A stretch of 64,000 nt of DNA from JAUZOB01 sp963692465 (GCA_963692465.1 OY829943.1:682001-746000), one strand, 5' to 3'. Shown: positions 46,653-55,586, numbered from the stretch's first letter. Made by a program: numbers and translations. Notes: generated by a model not told the origin, from the letters alone.

Positions 46653-47666
46653 ATGGCTGATTTAAGAACATCCTATATGGGTATTGCCCTTCGCAACCCC
46701 ATCATGATGGGGGCCTGTAATCTGGTTGATAAACCGGATATGATCTGTCAGCTCGAGGAAGCCGGCATTGGAGCCTTTGTTTATAAATCGTTATTTGAGG
46801 AAGAGATAATCCTCGAAAGTATTCAGCTCGAAGAAGAACTTTCGGAATATGCCGACCGCAGTCCTGAAGCTTCAAATGTTTTTCCACACATGAAGCATGC
46901 CGGACCGGAAGAGCATCTTTTAAATCTGAGAAAATTCAAACAGAAAACCTCGGTACCTGTTTTTGCCAGCCTTAATGCTTTAACCGACGAGGCATGGATG
47001 GAATATGCACGTAAGATTCAGGATACAGGTGTTGACGGAATTGAACTCAATTTCTACGCAGTACCGGGGAACTTTGATCTTACGGCAAACGCAATTGAAA
47101 AAAAGCAAATCGAGATTATTGAGAAAGTACGCAAAGTGGTCTCAATCCCTGTTGCCGTCAAACTTTGTCCCTATTACACCAATGTATTAAATATTATAAA
47201 AAGGATGGATGAGGTCGGAGTAAACGGCTTCGTCATTTTCAACCGCTTTTTTCAACCCGAGATCAATACCGGGACCGAAGAATTTTATTATCCTTTCGAC
47301 CTTTCAAAAGATCATGATTATCAGATTACCTTACGTTTTACCGGACTGCTTTACGGAAATATCAATGGATCCATCTGTGGCACACGGGCCATCTATAATA
47401 CTCAACAGATGATTAAAATCCTTCTGGCCGGGGCTGATGCGGTACAGGTGGTTAGCACAATTTATCGCAACGGAGAAAACCAGATCAAAATGATGCTTTC
47501 TGAACTATCGGACTGGATGAATAAAAAAGGATATCAATCTATTAATGATTTTAAAGGCAAATTATCCAAGAAAAGGCTTCCCGACTCATCAGTTTATAAT
47601 CGGGCCCAACATATTGAGATCCTTTCCAGATCGGAAGAAATTTACAAAAAACACCGGATGGTGTGA
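46653..47666 (+). CDS. Dihydroorotate dehydrogenase-like protein
   Basis: The 337-residue TIM-barrel flavoprotein of the class 1 dihydroorotate dehydrogenase-like group starts LRTSYMGIALRNPIMMGACN. It has the flavin-phosphate region GADAVQVVSTIYRNG near the C-terminus and SIPVAVKLCPYYTNVLNIIK in the middle. Length and sequence differ from standard PyrD, and such proteins are often annotated only as DHOD-like with unknown substrate. It is monocistronic with a strong terminator behind it. Confidence 0.8.
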   Translation: MADLRTSYMGIALRNPIMMGACNLVDKPDMICQLEEAGIGAFVYKSLFEEEIILESIQLEEELSEYADRSPEASNVFPHMKHAGPEEHLLNLRKFKQKTSVPVFASLNALTDEAWMEYARKIQDTGVDGIELNFYAVPGNFDLTANAIEKKQIEIIEKVRKVVSIPVAVKLCPYYTNVLNIIKRMDEVGVNGFVIFNRFFQPEINTGTEEFYYPFDLSKDHDYQITLRFTGLLYGNINGSICGTRAIYNTQQMIKILLAGADAVQVVSTIYRNGENQIKMMLSELSDWMNKKGYQSINDFKGKLSKKRLPDSSVYNRAQHIEILSRSEEIYKKHRMV

Positions 47667-47690
47667 CGTTACCAACTCTTTTAAATCAAC

Positions 47691-47729
47691 AAAAAAAGGC
47701 GGCCGTATAAAAAAACGGTCGCCTTTTTT
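47691..47729. terminator. Bidirectional intrinsic terminator
   Basis: AAAAAAAGGCGGCCGT (47691-47706) pairs with ACGGTCGCCTTTTTT (47715-47729) with one G-T pair. A and T runs flank the stem, so it can serve both converging genes. Confidence 0.88.
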
Positions 47730-47743
47730 AAGAACGCTTATTA

Positions 47744-48964
47744 TCAGGCTGTTCTTATCTTATAACCCGACAATCCGTAATAAAGGATATACAAGAAACA
47801 AGGTAAACAAACCCAATAGGCATTTTGTGCACCCAGAGCGTCTTTCATAAAACCGAAAACGGTAGGGATCAATGCTCCACCTACAATGGCAATCACTAAC
47901 AACGATGAACCGGCTTTCGTAAATTTACCAAGATCGGTCATTGCTAACGGCCATAAAGCAGGCCACATCAAAGAACAACCCAAAGCCATTAACGAGATAA
48001 ACCATATAGAAATTGCGGCAGGGGTAAGAACCACCAATATTGAACCGACAATAGCCACAACAGAACATATTTTCAAGGCTTTAGCCTGACTAAGGTATTT
48101 CGGAATAAGAATCGTTCCGCAGATATAACCAATAACCATACCGACCGGTGCAATCCATGCATACAGTGCTGCATTCGGAAGTTTAAGACTATTCGCATAG
48201 TCAACAAGTGTACCCAAAGAAACCGTTTCCACTCCTACATAGAGGAATAACGCAAGACACCCCAACAAAAGGTGAGGAAATTGCCATATCGAAGTTTTAT
48301 TCGCTGCATAAGGACAATCTTCAGCACTGTCTTCATCTTCTCCAACTGCTTTTACTTCAGGTAGTGGAGACATAAATGCCATGATACCCAACAGGATAAA
48401 CACCCCGATAATGATATAAAACGGAAGATTAATATCGGTCAACTGTACATCTCCAACGCTTTTGCCAATAACCAAAGAGAGAAACAGCGGAGCAATAGGC
48501 CATGCAAGTTTATTACATATACCCATGATACTCATACGTTTAGCTGCACTTTCAATAGGTCCGAGAATGGTGATGTAAGGATTAACAGAGGCTTGTAAAA
48601 AGGTGTTTCCCATCCCGCTGATGAATGAAGCTAATAAGAAAAGCGGAAGACTTTCCATTTTGGCCGATGGAATAAACAAATAAAACCCCACCGCAAACAT
48701 TAAAAATGACAGGGCCATCGTGTTTTTATACCCAATCTTGCCGATAACAAGAGATGCCGGGTAACCAAAAATTAAAAATGCAGAAAAGGTTGCTGCTATC
48801 ACCAGATATGATTCTCCGGATGAGATATGCAAGGCTTTATTAAGCAATGGGACGAGGTAGCTGTTGATCCCTAACGCAAACCCAATTGCAAAGAACATTA
48901 AACCGATAACCATCATAGGAAAGAGATAGTTACTCTTTTTCGCTGTAGTACTACTATTTACCAT
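47744..48964 (-). CDS. FHS-family (FucP/GluP-like) sugar:proton symporter
   Basis: The 406-residue membrane protein of the major facilitator superfamily has about 12 hydrophobic segments. The first helix is LFPMMVIGLMFFAIGFALGI, followed by NSYLVPLLNKALHIS and GNTFLQASVNPYITILGP, which fit the fucose/glucose/galactose/GlcNAc group of transporters. The sugar cannot be decided from the sequence. A GlcNAc or hexose porter would be a useful partner of the glycan loci, but it is 10 kb away and not linked in an operon. A short charged loop (EVKAVGEDEDSAEDCPYAAN) joins the two halves. Confidence 0.85.
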   Translation of the reverse strand: MVNSSTTAKKSNYLFPMMVIGLMFFAIGFALGINSYLVPLLNKALHISSGESYLVIAATFSAFLIFGYPASLVIGKIGYKNTMALSFLMFAVGFYLFIPSAKMESLPLFLLASFISGMGNTFLQASVNPYITILGPIESAAKRMSIMGICNKLAWPIAPLFLSLVIGKSVGDVQLTDINLPFYIIIGVFILLGIMAFMSPLPEVKAVGEDEDSAEDCPYAANKTSIWQFPHLLLGCLALFLYVGVETVSLGTLVDYANSLKLPNAALYAWIAPVGMVIGYICGTILIPKYLSQAKALKICSVVAIVGSILVVLTPAAISIWFISLMALGCSLMWPALWPLAMTDLGKFTKAGSSLLVIAIVGGALIPTVFGFMKDALGAQNAYWVCLPCFLYILYYGLSGYKIRTA

Positions 48965-48988
48965 TTTATAGTTTGATTTTATAGTTTG
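48963..48988. repeat. 13-bp perfect tandem duplication at the transporter start
   Basis: ATTTTATAGTTTG occurs twice in direct succession at 48963-48975 and 48976-48988. The first copy overlaps the start codon of the transporter gene (48962-48964). Confidence 0.8.
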
Positions 48989-49089
48989 TGATTACAAATA
49001 TTGTGATTTACAGCTACGAATATAGTTATTTTCTATTTTGAAAGCACCCCCTCGAAATATTTTAAGAAGATTGATTTTTCGCTATTTTT

Positions 49090-49725
49090 CTAACAATCTG
49101 GTCCATATACAAGGATATAATCCGCCAGAATCATCATTTGGAAGTGCAATACAGACTTTTGTTGTTCATGCGAAGAATAAATTACGGTGATATCTCCGGC
49201 GGAGCCTTGCCGGGAAAAATCAACAATCTGTATCTGCCGTTGAAAATCGACTTGCTCCTCAGGAGTCCATTTAAAGACGGCCTCTTTAGTGCACCAATGA
49301 AGGAGCATTGACTGTTCCGGTTGTTCCTGGCGAAGACAGTTATCCAACTCTGTCTTTGATAAAAAACGAGAAGCTACCCGACGGACAGGGCGATCGAGTC
49401 GTTCAATGTCAATACCCGAAATACGGGGTGAGAGCACTACGGCCAGGAGTCCACGGGTATGAGAAACCGAAAGATTCAGTGAAGAATCCAATAATATAGG
49501 TCGACCGCTTACAGTATGATTAACGACCGGAAGATTTCCGGTTAGCTCGTTTAATAGAAGGCGGACAACAACCCATTCAACGAGTCGTTCTCCGCTTTTA
49601 ATATCAGGGAATGAGCAATTCTTATCTAAAAGTAAAAGAGCCGACTTCAACAAAGGCAGGTCTTCGGTAATCTTCCAGACTCCGAGAAGGGAATCATCTC
49701 TTTGTTGTTTCAGAAATAAAGGCAT
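49090..49725 (-). CDS. 4'-phosphopantetheinyl transferase superfamily protein
   Basis: The 211-residue enzyme should transfer the phosphopantetheine arm of CoA to a carrier protein serine. The signature parts are NLSVSHTRGLLAVVL near residue 83, SGIDIERLDRPV with the metal-binding Asp, and WCTKEAVFKW with the second acidic site. It is of the longer Sfp-like group rather than AcpS. It starts one base after the gldD stop, as the last gene of the mutY/ssb/gldE/gldD row. Confidence 0.9.
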   Translation of the reverse strand: MPLFLKQQRDDSLLGVWKITEDLPLLKSALLLLDKNCSFPDIKSGERLVEWVVVRLLLNELTGNLPVVNHTVSGRPILLDSSLNLSVSHTRGLLAVVLSPRISGIDIERLDRPVRRVASRFLSKTELDNCLRQEQPEQSMLLHWCTKEAVFKWTPEEQVDFQRQIQIVDFSRQGSAGDITVIYSSHEQQKSVLHFQMMILADYILVYGPDC

Positions 49726-50379
49726 CTATTTCCATTTAGTCGTTTCAATAAGATGCCGGATATCTTGCTCGATAAACCGAACAACCGGCTGTAATGAATC
49801 GCTGTTGGGGATCTCACGAATATACAGAGCTCCACGCAGAAAATGACGAACACTATCCGTTAGGTAAAACTGCATCGGCGAAGCGGCGTTTCCCTTGATA
49901 ATATAAACCGTACCATAAACCCGGTCTTTCCGGTTAATAAACAGATTTTCCTCAATGGCGCTGGCTTTGACCGAATGTTTGTAGGCCAGGTCACGACAAT
50001 CTTCGGTTAGATGCATCAGAACTTCCTTCTTAGCTTCACCGGGAGAGAGTTTCTCTTTGGTAAAAAGAGAAGCTTCTGCCGGATCAATCTCTTTATACGA
50101 GATATGCAGATCGGCCTTGTTGGTCGGGATACTGATATTAATCCAATGTGGTTCGGCATTTTTCTCCTTATCCAAATTTACAACGGCATACACCGGAACC
50201 ATAAAGACATAGGGATGGCCCCCGTCATACAAATGGTACTCCTTCTTAGGAAAAGAGATTCGGAAGTATCCTCTGGGCCTGGGCGTATATTTATGCTTAC
50301 ACGAGGACAGAAAAACACACAGAAGAATAAAAACTAAAATTTTAATACAATGAATTCGAATAACGAATGGTTCTTTCAT
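49726..50379 (-). CDS. gldD: Gliding motility lipoprotein GldD
   Basis: The 217-residue lipoprotein has signal IKILVFILLCVFLSS and lipobox LSSC. The mature start KHKYTPRPRGYFRISFPKKE and the C-terminal PNSDSLQPVVRFIEQDIRHL match GldD. In Flavobacterium GldD is needed for gliding and type IX secretion-linked motility. In Bacteroidales, most of which do not glide, its role is open. It is 6 bases from gldE and directly adjacent to the transferase gene. Confidence 0.92.
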   Translation of the reverse strand: MKEPFVIRIHCIKILVFILLCVFLSSCKHKYTPRPRGYFRISFPKKEYHLYDGGHPYVFMVPVYAVVNLDKEKNAEPHWINISIPTNKADLHISYKEIDPAEASLFTKEKLSPGEAKKEVLMHLTEDCRDLAYKHSVKASAIEENLFINRKDRVYGTVYIIKGNAASPMQFYLTDSVRHFLRGALYIREIPNSDSLQPVVRFIEQDIRHLIETTKWK

Positions 50380-50385
50380 AATAAA

Positions 50386-51726
50386 CTATTTCTCTCTATC
50401 GGGGAGTATTTCAACCAGCACCTGCTTAATCCGGCGATTATCGACCGCTTCAATGGAAAATTTAAAATGATCGATAATCAGAATATCGTGCTTATGGGGC
50501 ATATCCCCTTTAATCTCGAGTATCAATCCGGCCAGCGTGTCGGCATCCCCTTTTACCTGATCAAAGACTTGATCATTACATCCGACAATTTTACAAAAGT
50601 CATTCAACAAAACCTTGGCATCAAAAAAATATTTCGATTGATTAATGCGAGTGTAAGATTTATCAACCACATCAAACTCATCACTGATGTCGCCGACAAT
50701 CTCTTCCAGAATATCTTCAAGAGTAATAATTCCGGAAGTTCCTCCATATTCATCAACGACAACAGCCATGTGAATTTTCTTTTTCTGAAACTCACGAAGC
50801 AAATCGTCTATTTTCTTAGTCTCGGGAACATAAAAAGTCGGTCGGATGAGTGACTGCCAACGAAAATCACGTTCTTTTCTTATATAAGGTAAAAGATCTT
50901 TGGCATGAAGTACGCCACGAATATGATCGAACGATTCATTGAAAACAGGAATCCGTGAGAATCCCGATTCCGTAATCGTAGCAATAATCTTCCCGAATGA
51001 AGAAGACACATCGACGGAGACCATATCAACCCGTGGACACATTACCTCATTAACGCTGATATTCCCGAATTTTACAATTCCTTCAAGAATTTCCTGATCC
51101 TTTCCCATCTCTTCAGGCGAAGTCAGGTCAAGCGCATCGGATATTTCATCAATCGAGATATTTTTTCTCGGATAATGGTACCTCTTTCGGACAAAAGAAG
51201 TGGAATGAATAAGGATTACATTAATCGGGTATTGTATTTTCGAAAGGAATAAAAGCGGGCGCACCATAAAAAGGACGACCAGCAAAGGTCGTTGTGAAGC
51301 AAAAACTTTCGGGACGATCTCTCCGAAAAAAAGAAGAAAAAATGAAATACAAACAACCTGGACCAGAAATCCCAGGATCGGTGAATTCGAAAAATCGATC
51401 ATGGAATTTGTAACCCAGGTTGACAGAATGACCACTCCGATGTTAATGAAGTTACTCGCAACAAGGATGGTGGCCAGTAAATTTTGAGGATGATCAAGGA
51501 AACGCAAGACAATCTGACTATTATTGGTCTGTAATCCTTTAAGTCGTTCAAGGTCTGCCGGACGCAATGAAAAGAAGGCAGTCTCAGCTCCTGAAAACAA
51601 TGCAGTAACAGTTAACAACATAAAGATGGCCACAACCCCAATTATCACTTCAATAGAACCGGGGTTGAATACAACACTTAAAATCAATGCTGCCGCAGGA
51701 GGCAAACTATCGGTTTCCAAAATCAA
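50386..51726 (-). CDS. gldE: Gliding motility-associated protein GldE (CBS/CorC-type membrane protein)
   Basis: At 446 residues it has an N-terminal DUF21/CNNM membrane domain with ALFSGAETAFFSLRPADLER and three further helices, then a CBS pair (VNEVMCPRVDMVSVDVSSSF and HMAVVVDEYGGTSGIITLED), and a C-terminal CorC-type domain. The CNNM/CorC fold is linked to divalent metal transport. The GldE assignment rests on the constant pairing with gldD and the ssb-mutY neighbours. Confidence 0.92.
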   Translation of the reverse strand: MILETDSLPPAAALILSVVFNPGSIEVIIGVVAIFMLLTVTALFSGAETAFFSLRPADLERLKGLQTNNSQIVLRFLDHPQNLLATILVASNFINIGVVILSTWVTNSMIDFSNSPILGFLVQVVCISFFLLFFGEIVPKVFASQRPLLVVLFMVRPLLFLSKIQYPINVILIHSTSFVRKRYHYPRKNISIDEISDALDLTSPEEMGKDQEILEGIVKFGNISVNEVMCPRVDMVSVDVSSSFGKIIATITESGFSRIPVFNESFDHIRGVLHAKDLLPYIRKERDFRWQSLIRPTFYVPETKKIDDLLREFQKKKIHMAVVVDEYGGTSGIITLEDILEEIVGDISDEFDVVDKSYTRINQSKYFFDAKVLLNDFCKIVGCNDQVFDQVKGDADTLAGLILEIKGDMPHKHDILIIDHFKFSIEAVDNRRIKQVLVEILPDREK

Positions 51727-51738
51727 TATTTTTCGTTA

Positions 51739-52206
51739 TTAAAATGGTAAATCGTCATCCGGTTCGTTGGCTGACGGAATATTTGAATTATCAACGGCTG
51801 GGGCAGAACTTCCGTTATTGGAATAACCGTTAAACGAGGTGTTATCGGCAGCCGGAGCCTGATCGCCTTCATAATCCTCCCGTTTTCCGAGCAGTGAAAT
51901 ATTATCGGCATAGATCTCGGTAACATAGTGTTTATTTCCCTCTTTATCGTCATACGAACGGGTACGGATACGCCCTTCGACATAAACCTGACGGCCTTTT
52001 TTAATGTATCGTTCAGCAATGGTAGCCAATCCTCTCCATGCTACAATATTGTGCCATTCGGTATTGGTTACTTTTTCTCCTGTTTTAGCGGTATACGATT
52101 CACTCGTTGCCAGAGAAAAATTAGCAACTGCAACATTCGAGTCCAGATGCCTGACTTCAGGGTCCTTTCCTACGTTCCCGATCAAAATAACTTTGTTAAC
52201 AGACAT
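51739..52206 (-). CDS. ssb: Single-stranded DNA-binding protein
   Basis: The 155-residue protein has an OB fold at residues 1-110 (MSVNKVILIGNVGKDPEVRH, EWHNIVAWRGLATIAERYIK, GRQVYVEGRIRTRSY), a linker rich in Asn, Ser and Ala, and the acidic tip EPDDDLPF that binds partner proteins. It lies 12 bases before gldE. Confidence 0.97.
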   Translation of the reverse strand: MSVNKVILIGNVGKDPEVRHLDSNVAVANFSLATSESYTAKTGEKVTNTEWHNIVAWRGLATIAERYIKKGRQVYVEGRIRTRSYDDKEGNKHYVTEIYADNISLLGKREDYEGDQAPAADNTSFNGYSNNGSSAPAVDNSNIPSANEPDDDLPF

Positions 52207-52237
52207 AATTAATTCCTCTTTTTTATAGATTTATTGT

Positions 52238-52245
52238 CAAAGATA
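52238..52245 (-). promoter_or_regulatory. -7 box upstream of ssb
   Basis: On the minus strand the bases are TATCTTTG, matching TAnnTTTG, 31 bases before the ssb ATG. It lies in the 93-base gap after mutY and suggests that ssb has its own promoter. No -33 TTG at normal spacing. Confidence 0.5.
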
Positions 52246-52299
52246 AATAATTCCACAGCATAAGAAACAGCTTCTTTTGAAAAAAGCCACCTGATTATG

Positions 52300-53355
52300 C
52301 TAATTTTTCAAAGGTTTAGAGGATAGATATCGTTCTATCAGTTTCGGAATTGCAAATGAATCCAGTTCTTCGGGTAAAACCTTTATATAATGTCGGAGAG
52401 AAATAAGCTCTGCTGATATTTTGATTTGAATAAACCGTGCATGAATTTTCTGGTGACTGAGCAGGTGAACCGGTACCGGGTCGTTGTTGACGATGACCGT
52501 CGGTCGGTTCTGAAAAAGAGTCAGCCATTCGTTGCTCCGGCATAAATTCTCAACAGAGGTCTCCGCGGGTGTTTCAATCAAGGGGAACTGATATAAGCCT
52601 TTCCAGATATCCTTTTCAAGTCGTTGCTCAAGATAAATATGCCCCTCATATCTGATGATGAGATAATTAAAAAAACGATCGCGCTGTTTGGTCTTCGTGT
52701 TCTTAACCGGTAATTGGTCAATCAGCTGATCACGCAAAGCGACACAGAGGCCTGTAACAGGGCAATTAAGACAGTCGGGGTTGACAGGAGTACAGATTGT
52801 TGCACCAAGATCCATCATGGCCTGATTAAAGCTGCCCGGATTTTTACGATCAATGAGTAAATCGGCCAGTTCCCGAAATGTTTTTTTGCCCACGGAAGAG
52901 TCGATCGGCTCCGAAATTCCGTTAACGCGTGACAAGACCCGGTAAGCATTTCCATCAATCGCAGCACGGGGCTGATTATAGGCAATTGAAGCAATTGCTG
53001 CAGCTGTATATTCGCCGACTCCCCGAAGGTTAAGAATTTCTTTATAGTCCGATGGAAATTTTCCATGAAATTTTTCAACCACCAAACGGGCCGAAAAATG
53101 AAGGTTTCTGGCCCGCGAATAATAACCTAAACCCTGCCATAGTTTGAGGACTTCATCTTCGGACGCAGCGGCAAGATCGGATATCGAAGGAAACCTTTCG
53201 AGGAAACGTACGTAATAACTAAGTCCCTGATCGACACGAGTTTGTTGTAGTATAATCTCAGAGAGCCATATTCGGTAGGGGTCGTGGGTCTCCCTCCAAG
53301 GGAGAGACCTTCGGTTTGCAGCGTACCAGAAAAGAAGAATATCCGTAAAATTCAT
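52300..53355 (-). CDS. mutY: A/G-specific adenine glycosylase MutY
   Basis: The protein has 351 residues from the ATG at 53355 (MNFTDILLFWYAANRRSLPW); seven extra upstream residues in frame are not conserved in type. The catalytic Glu lies in LSEIILQQTRVDQ, the helix-hairpin-helix with Asp in GEYTAAAIASI...AAIDGNAYRV, and the iron-sulfur ligands in CTPVNPDCLNCPVTGLC (C-x6-C-x2-C-x5-C). A NUDIX-like C-terminal domain recognises 8-oxoguanine. It removes adenine mispaired with 8-oxoG. Divergent from HU. Confidence 0.96.
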   Translation of the reverse strand: MNFTDILLFWYAANRRSLPWRETHDPYRIWLSEIILQQTRVDQGLSYYVRFLERFPSISDLAAASEDEVLKLWQGLGYYSRARNLHFSARLVVEKFHGKFPSDYKEILNLRGVGEYTAAAIASIAYNQPRAAIDGNAYRVLSRVNGISEPIDSSVGKKTFRELADLLIDRKNPGSFNQAMMDLGATICTPVNPDCLNCPVTGLCVALRDQLIDQLPVKNTKTKQRDRFFNYLIIRYEGHIYLEQRLEKDIWKGLYQFPLIETPAETSVENLCRSNEWLTLFQNRPTVIVNNDPVPVHLLSHQKIHARFIQIKISAELISLRHYIKVLPEELDSFAIPKLIERYLSSKPLKN

Positions 53356-53397
53356 ACACAAATAAACCCTAACCAATTAAAACTTCATAGGATAATT

Positions 53398-53405
53398 CAA
53401 AAATA
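53398..53405 (-). promoter_or_regulatory. -7 box of mutY
   Basis: On the minus strand the bases are TATTTTTG, matching TAnnTTTG, 42 bases before the mutY ATG. No clear -33 element at normal spacing. It lies 12 bases from the -33 element of the divergent HU promoter. Confidence 0.5.
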
Positions 53406-53416
53406 ATCGGGTTCAA

Positions 53417-53448
53417 TTGTTTTTATTTTAATAAAACTGTTATTTTTG
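53417..53448 (+). promoter_or_regulatory. Promoter of the HU gene
   Basis: TTG at 53417-53419 and TATTTTTG at 53441-53448 are separated by 21 bases, a canonical Bacteroidetes promoter. Initiation is expected near 53455, 48 bases before the HU ATG. Confidence 0.7.
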
Positions 53449-53502
53449 CACACCGATCGAAAACGCAATTGTAATTTGTTGAAAATTAAAATATTTAAAA
53501 AA

Positions 53503-53787
53503 ATGACTAAAGCAGACATCGTAAACGAGGTTTCCAAAAACACTGGAATCGAAAAAGTGACCGTACAAAGAGCCGTTGAAGCATTCATGGATACGGTCAA
53601 AGGCTCGTTGGTGGAAGGTAAAAATGTATATCTGAGAGGGTTTGGAAGTTTTATCGTTAAGAAAAGAGCTGAAAAAACAGCAAGAAACATTTCAAAGAAT
53701 ACGACAATTATCATTCCTCAGCACTTTATCCCCTCATTCAAACCTGCTAAGACTTTCGTAGCAAAAGTAAAGAACAACGTAAAATAA
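53503..53787 (+). CDS. HU/IHF-family DNA-binding protein
   Basis: The protein has 94 residues from the ATG at 53503 (MTKADIVNEVSKNTGIEKVT). An upstream in-frame TTG lies inside the promoter and is rejected. The helical dimer part (VTVQRAVEAFMDTVKGSLVE) and the beta-arm start VYLRGFGSFIVKKRAEKTAR are typical. It is a nucleoid protein that bends DNA, and the first gene of a short operon with the 30-residue basic protein. Confidence 0.95.
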   Translation: MTKADIVNEVSKNTGIEKVTVQRAVEAFMDTVKGSLVEGKNVYLRGFGSFIVKKRAEKTARNISKNTTIIIPQHFIPSFKPAKTFVAKVKNNVK

Positions 53788-53794
53788 ATAAATC

Positions 53795-53887
53795 ATGCCA
53801 AGCGGAAAAAAAAGGAAACGTCACAAGATGGCAACCCACAAGCGGAGGAAAAGATTAAGGAAAAACAGGCATAAAAAAAGGAAATAG
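53795..53887 (+). CDS. AURKAIP1/COX24-type small ribosomal basic protein, 30 residues
   Basis: The frame ATG at 53795 to TAG at 53887 encodes 30 residues, starting MPSGKKRKRHKMATHKRRKR and ending LRKNRHKKRK. More than half are Lys or Arg. It matches the AURKAIP1/COX24 (mS38, bS22-like) pattern of very short ribosome-associated proteins found in Bacteroidota. It lies 7 bases after HU and is followed by a terminator, so it is surely transcribed with HU. It falls below the length cut-off of most gene finders. Confidence 0.85.
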   Translation: MPSGKKRKRHKMATHKRRKRLRKNRHKKRK

Positions 53888-53925
53888 GCTTGCTTTTTTA
53901 GCCTGCTTTTAAAAAATCAAAGTCT

Positions 53926-53955
53926 AAACCTAAAGTACTACTGTACTTTAGGTTT
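53926..53955 (+). terminator. Stem-loop between the HU operon and rng
   Basis: A perfect 13-bp stem (AAACCTAAAGTAC at 53926-53938 with GTACTTTAGGTTT at 53943-53955) has a 4-base loop. The tail ATTCTATTATT is only moderately T-rich, so some read-through into rng is possible. Confidence 0.65.
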
Positions 53956-53992
53956 ATTCTATTATTAGAGTAAATAACGAATAAAAAACATT

Positions 53993-55543
53993 GTGAGCAG
54001 CGAATTAATTGTTGATGTCTCTCCTTCTGAAAGCGTAGTTGCTTTACTGGAAGATAAACGACTCGTTGAGCTCACCCGCGAAAAAAGTGGTGCAAAATTT
54101 ACGGTAGGAGATATTTATCTTGGTAAGGTTAAAAAGATCATGCCAAGTTTGAATGCTGCATTCGTCGACGTAGGCTATGAAAAAGATGCTTTTCTGCATT
54201 ATTTAGACCTGGGCCCGCAGTTCTCTACCCTCAATAAGTTCTTACAACACGCCAGTTCAAAGAAAAGTCACGTTACGTCTATTACGAGAATTCCTTCCGA
54301 TCCGGATATTAACAAAGAAGGGAAAATTAATGACGTAATGAAAGTTGGCCAATCTGTTTTAGTACAGATTTCAAAAGAACCCATCTCTTCAAAAGGTCCC
54401 AGATTAACCTCTGAGATATCGATTGCCGGACGTTTTATGGTTTTACTCCCTTTCAGTGAAAAGGTGACCATATCACAGAAAATCAGATTAAACGAAGAAC
54501 GCAGTCGATTAAAGAAGCTTGTCCAGAGTATCAAACCCAAAAGATTCGGAGTCATTATCCGTACCGCCGCAGAAGGAAATAATGTTGCGGAACTGGATCA
54601 GGAAATGCAGAAACTGGTAGCAAAATGGGAAAGCCTCTTTACGATTCTAAAAAAAGCCAAAGCTCCGACTCTCCTTATTGGAGAAATGGATCGGACTATT
54701 GCAATGCTTCGGGATATTTACAATCCCAATTTCTCAAGCATTTACGTGAACGATGGGGCTTGTTGTAGTGAAATTAGTGATTATATCGGATCAATTGCAC
54801 CCGAAAAGAAAAAGATTGTAAAAGAATACACCGGGAAACTCCCGATCTTCGAACATTTCGCGATTGATAAACAAATAAAATCGCTCTTTGGGAAAACTGT
54901 TTCGATTCGAAACGGCGCCTATTTAATTGTGGAACACACTGAAGCGTTCCACGTTATAGACGTTAACAGCGGGAATCGCTCTAAAGCTGGTATTGACCAG
55001 GAAACAAACGCCTTAGAAGTTAACCTGGCTTCTGTTGAAGAAATTGCCAGACAACTAAGACTGAGAGATATGGGCGGCATTATTGTCATTGATTTCATTG
55101 ATATGCACAATGCCGAGAACCGTATGAAGATCTATGAGCACATGAAGAACATGATGGCTGCCGACCGCTCAAAGCACAATATTCTGCCTTTGAGTAAATT
55201 CTGCCTGATGCAGATTACCCGTCAGCGTGTCCGTCCTGAACAACATGTCGACACAAACGAAGTATGTCCTTTATGCCGAGGCACAGGGAAAATTACTCCG
55301 ACTATATTATTGATCGATGAAATTGAAAGCAAAGTCAATTATCTGTTCAATGATTTAAATAAAAAGAAATTAACAATCCAGGTTCATCCTTTTGTTGCGG
55401 CCTATCTAAAAAAAGGCTGGCCCAGCATTATACAGCGATGGTCTCTGAAAAACTTTAAGCGCATCCGAATTACGAGTGTGAGTTCTTCAAGTTTTCTTGA
55501 TTATCATTTCCTTGATGGAAATGGAGACGAAATGATTTTATAA
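53993..55543 (+). CDS. rng: Ribonuclease E/G
   Basis: The 516-residue protein starts at a GTG placed by the family N-terminus (MSSELIVDVSPSESVVALLE). It has an S1-type RNA-binding domain (GDIYLGKVKKIMPSLNAAFV), an RNase H-like part, the catalytic DNase I-like region with EAFHVIDVNSG and GGIIVIDFIDM, whose Asp residues bind Mg, and the zinc-link CPLCRGTGK. It lacks the long C-terminal degradosome scaffold of E. coli RNase E, so it is the RNase G form. It matures rRNA and starts mRNA decay. Confidence 0.95.
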   Translation: MSSELIVDVSPSESVVALLEDKRLVELTREKSGAKFTVGDIYLGKVKKIMPSLNAAFVDVGYEKDAFLHYLDLGPQFSTLNKFLQHASSKKSHVTSITRIPSDPDINKEGKINDVMKVGQSVLVQISKEPISSKGPRLTSEISIAGRFMVLLPFSEKVTISQKIRLNEERSRLKKLVQSIKPKRFGVIIRTAAEGNNVAELDQEMQKLVAKWESLFTILKKAKAPTLLIGEMDRTIAMLRDIYNPNFSSIYVNDGACCSEISDYIGSIAPEKKKIVKEYTGKLPIFEHFAIDKQIKSLFGKTVSIRNGAYLIVEHTEAFHVIDVNSGNRSKAGIDQETNALEVNLASVEEIARQLRLRDMGGIIVIDFIDMHNAENRMKIYEHMKNMMAADRSKHNILPLSKFCLMQITRQRVRPEQHVDTNEVCPLCRGTGKITPTILLIDEIESKVNYLFNDLNKKKLTIQVHPFVAAYLKKGWPSIIQRWSLKNFKRIRITSVSSSSFLDYHFLDGNGDEMIL

Positions 55544-55544
55544 C

Positions 55545-55586
55545 AAGTTGAAATCCTGGGGAAACTCAGGATTTCAACTTTTTTTT
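55545..55586 (+). terminator. Intrinsic terminator of rng
   Basis: A perfect 14-bp stem (AAGTTGAAATCCTG at 55545-55558 with CAGGATTTCAACTT at 55567-55580), an 8-base loop and a run of Ts follow the rng stop by one base. The structure lies inside the spurious upstream extension of the next frame, which supports the later start of that gene. Confidence 0.92.
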
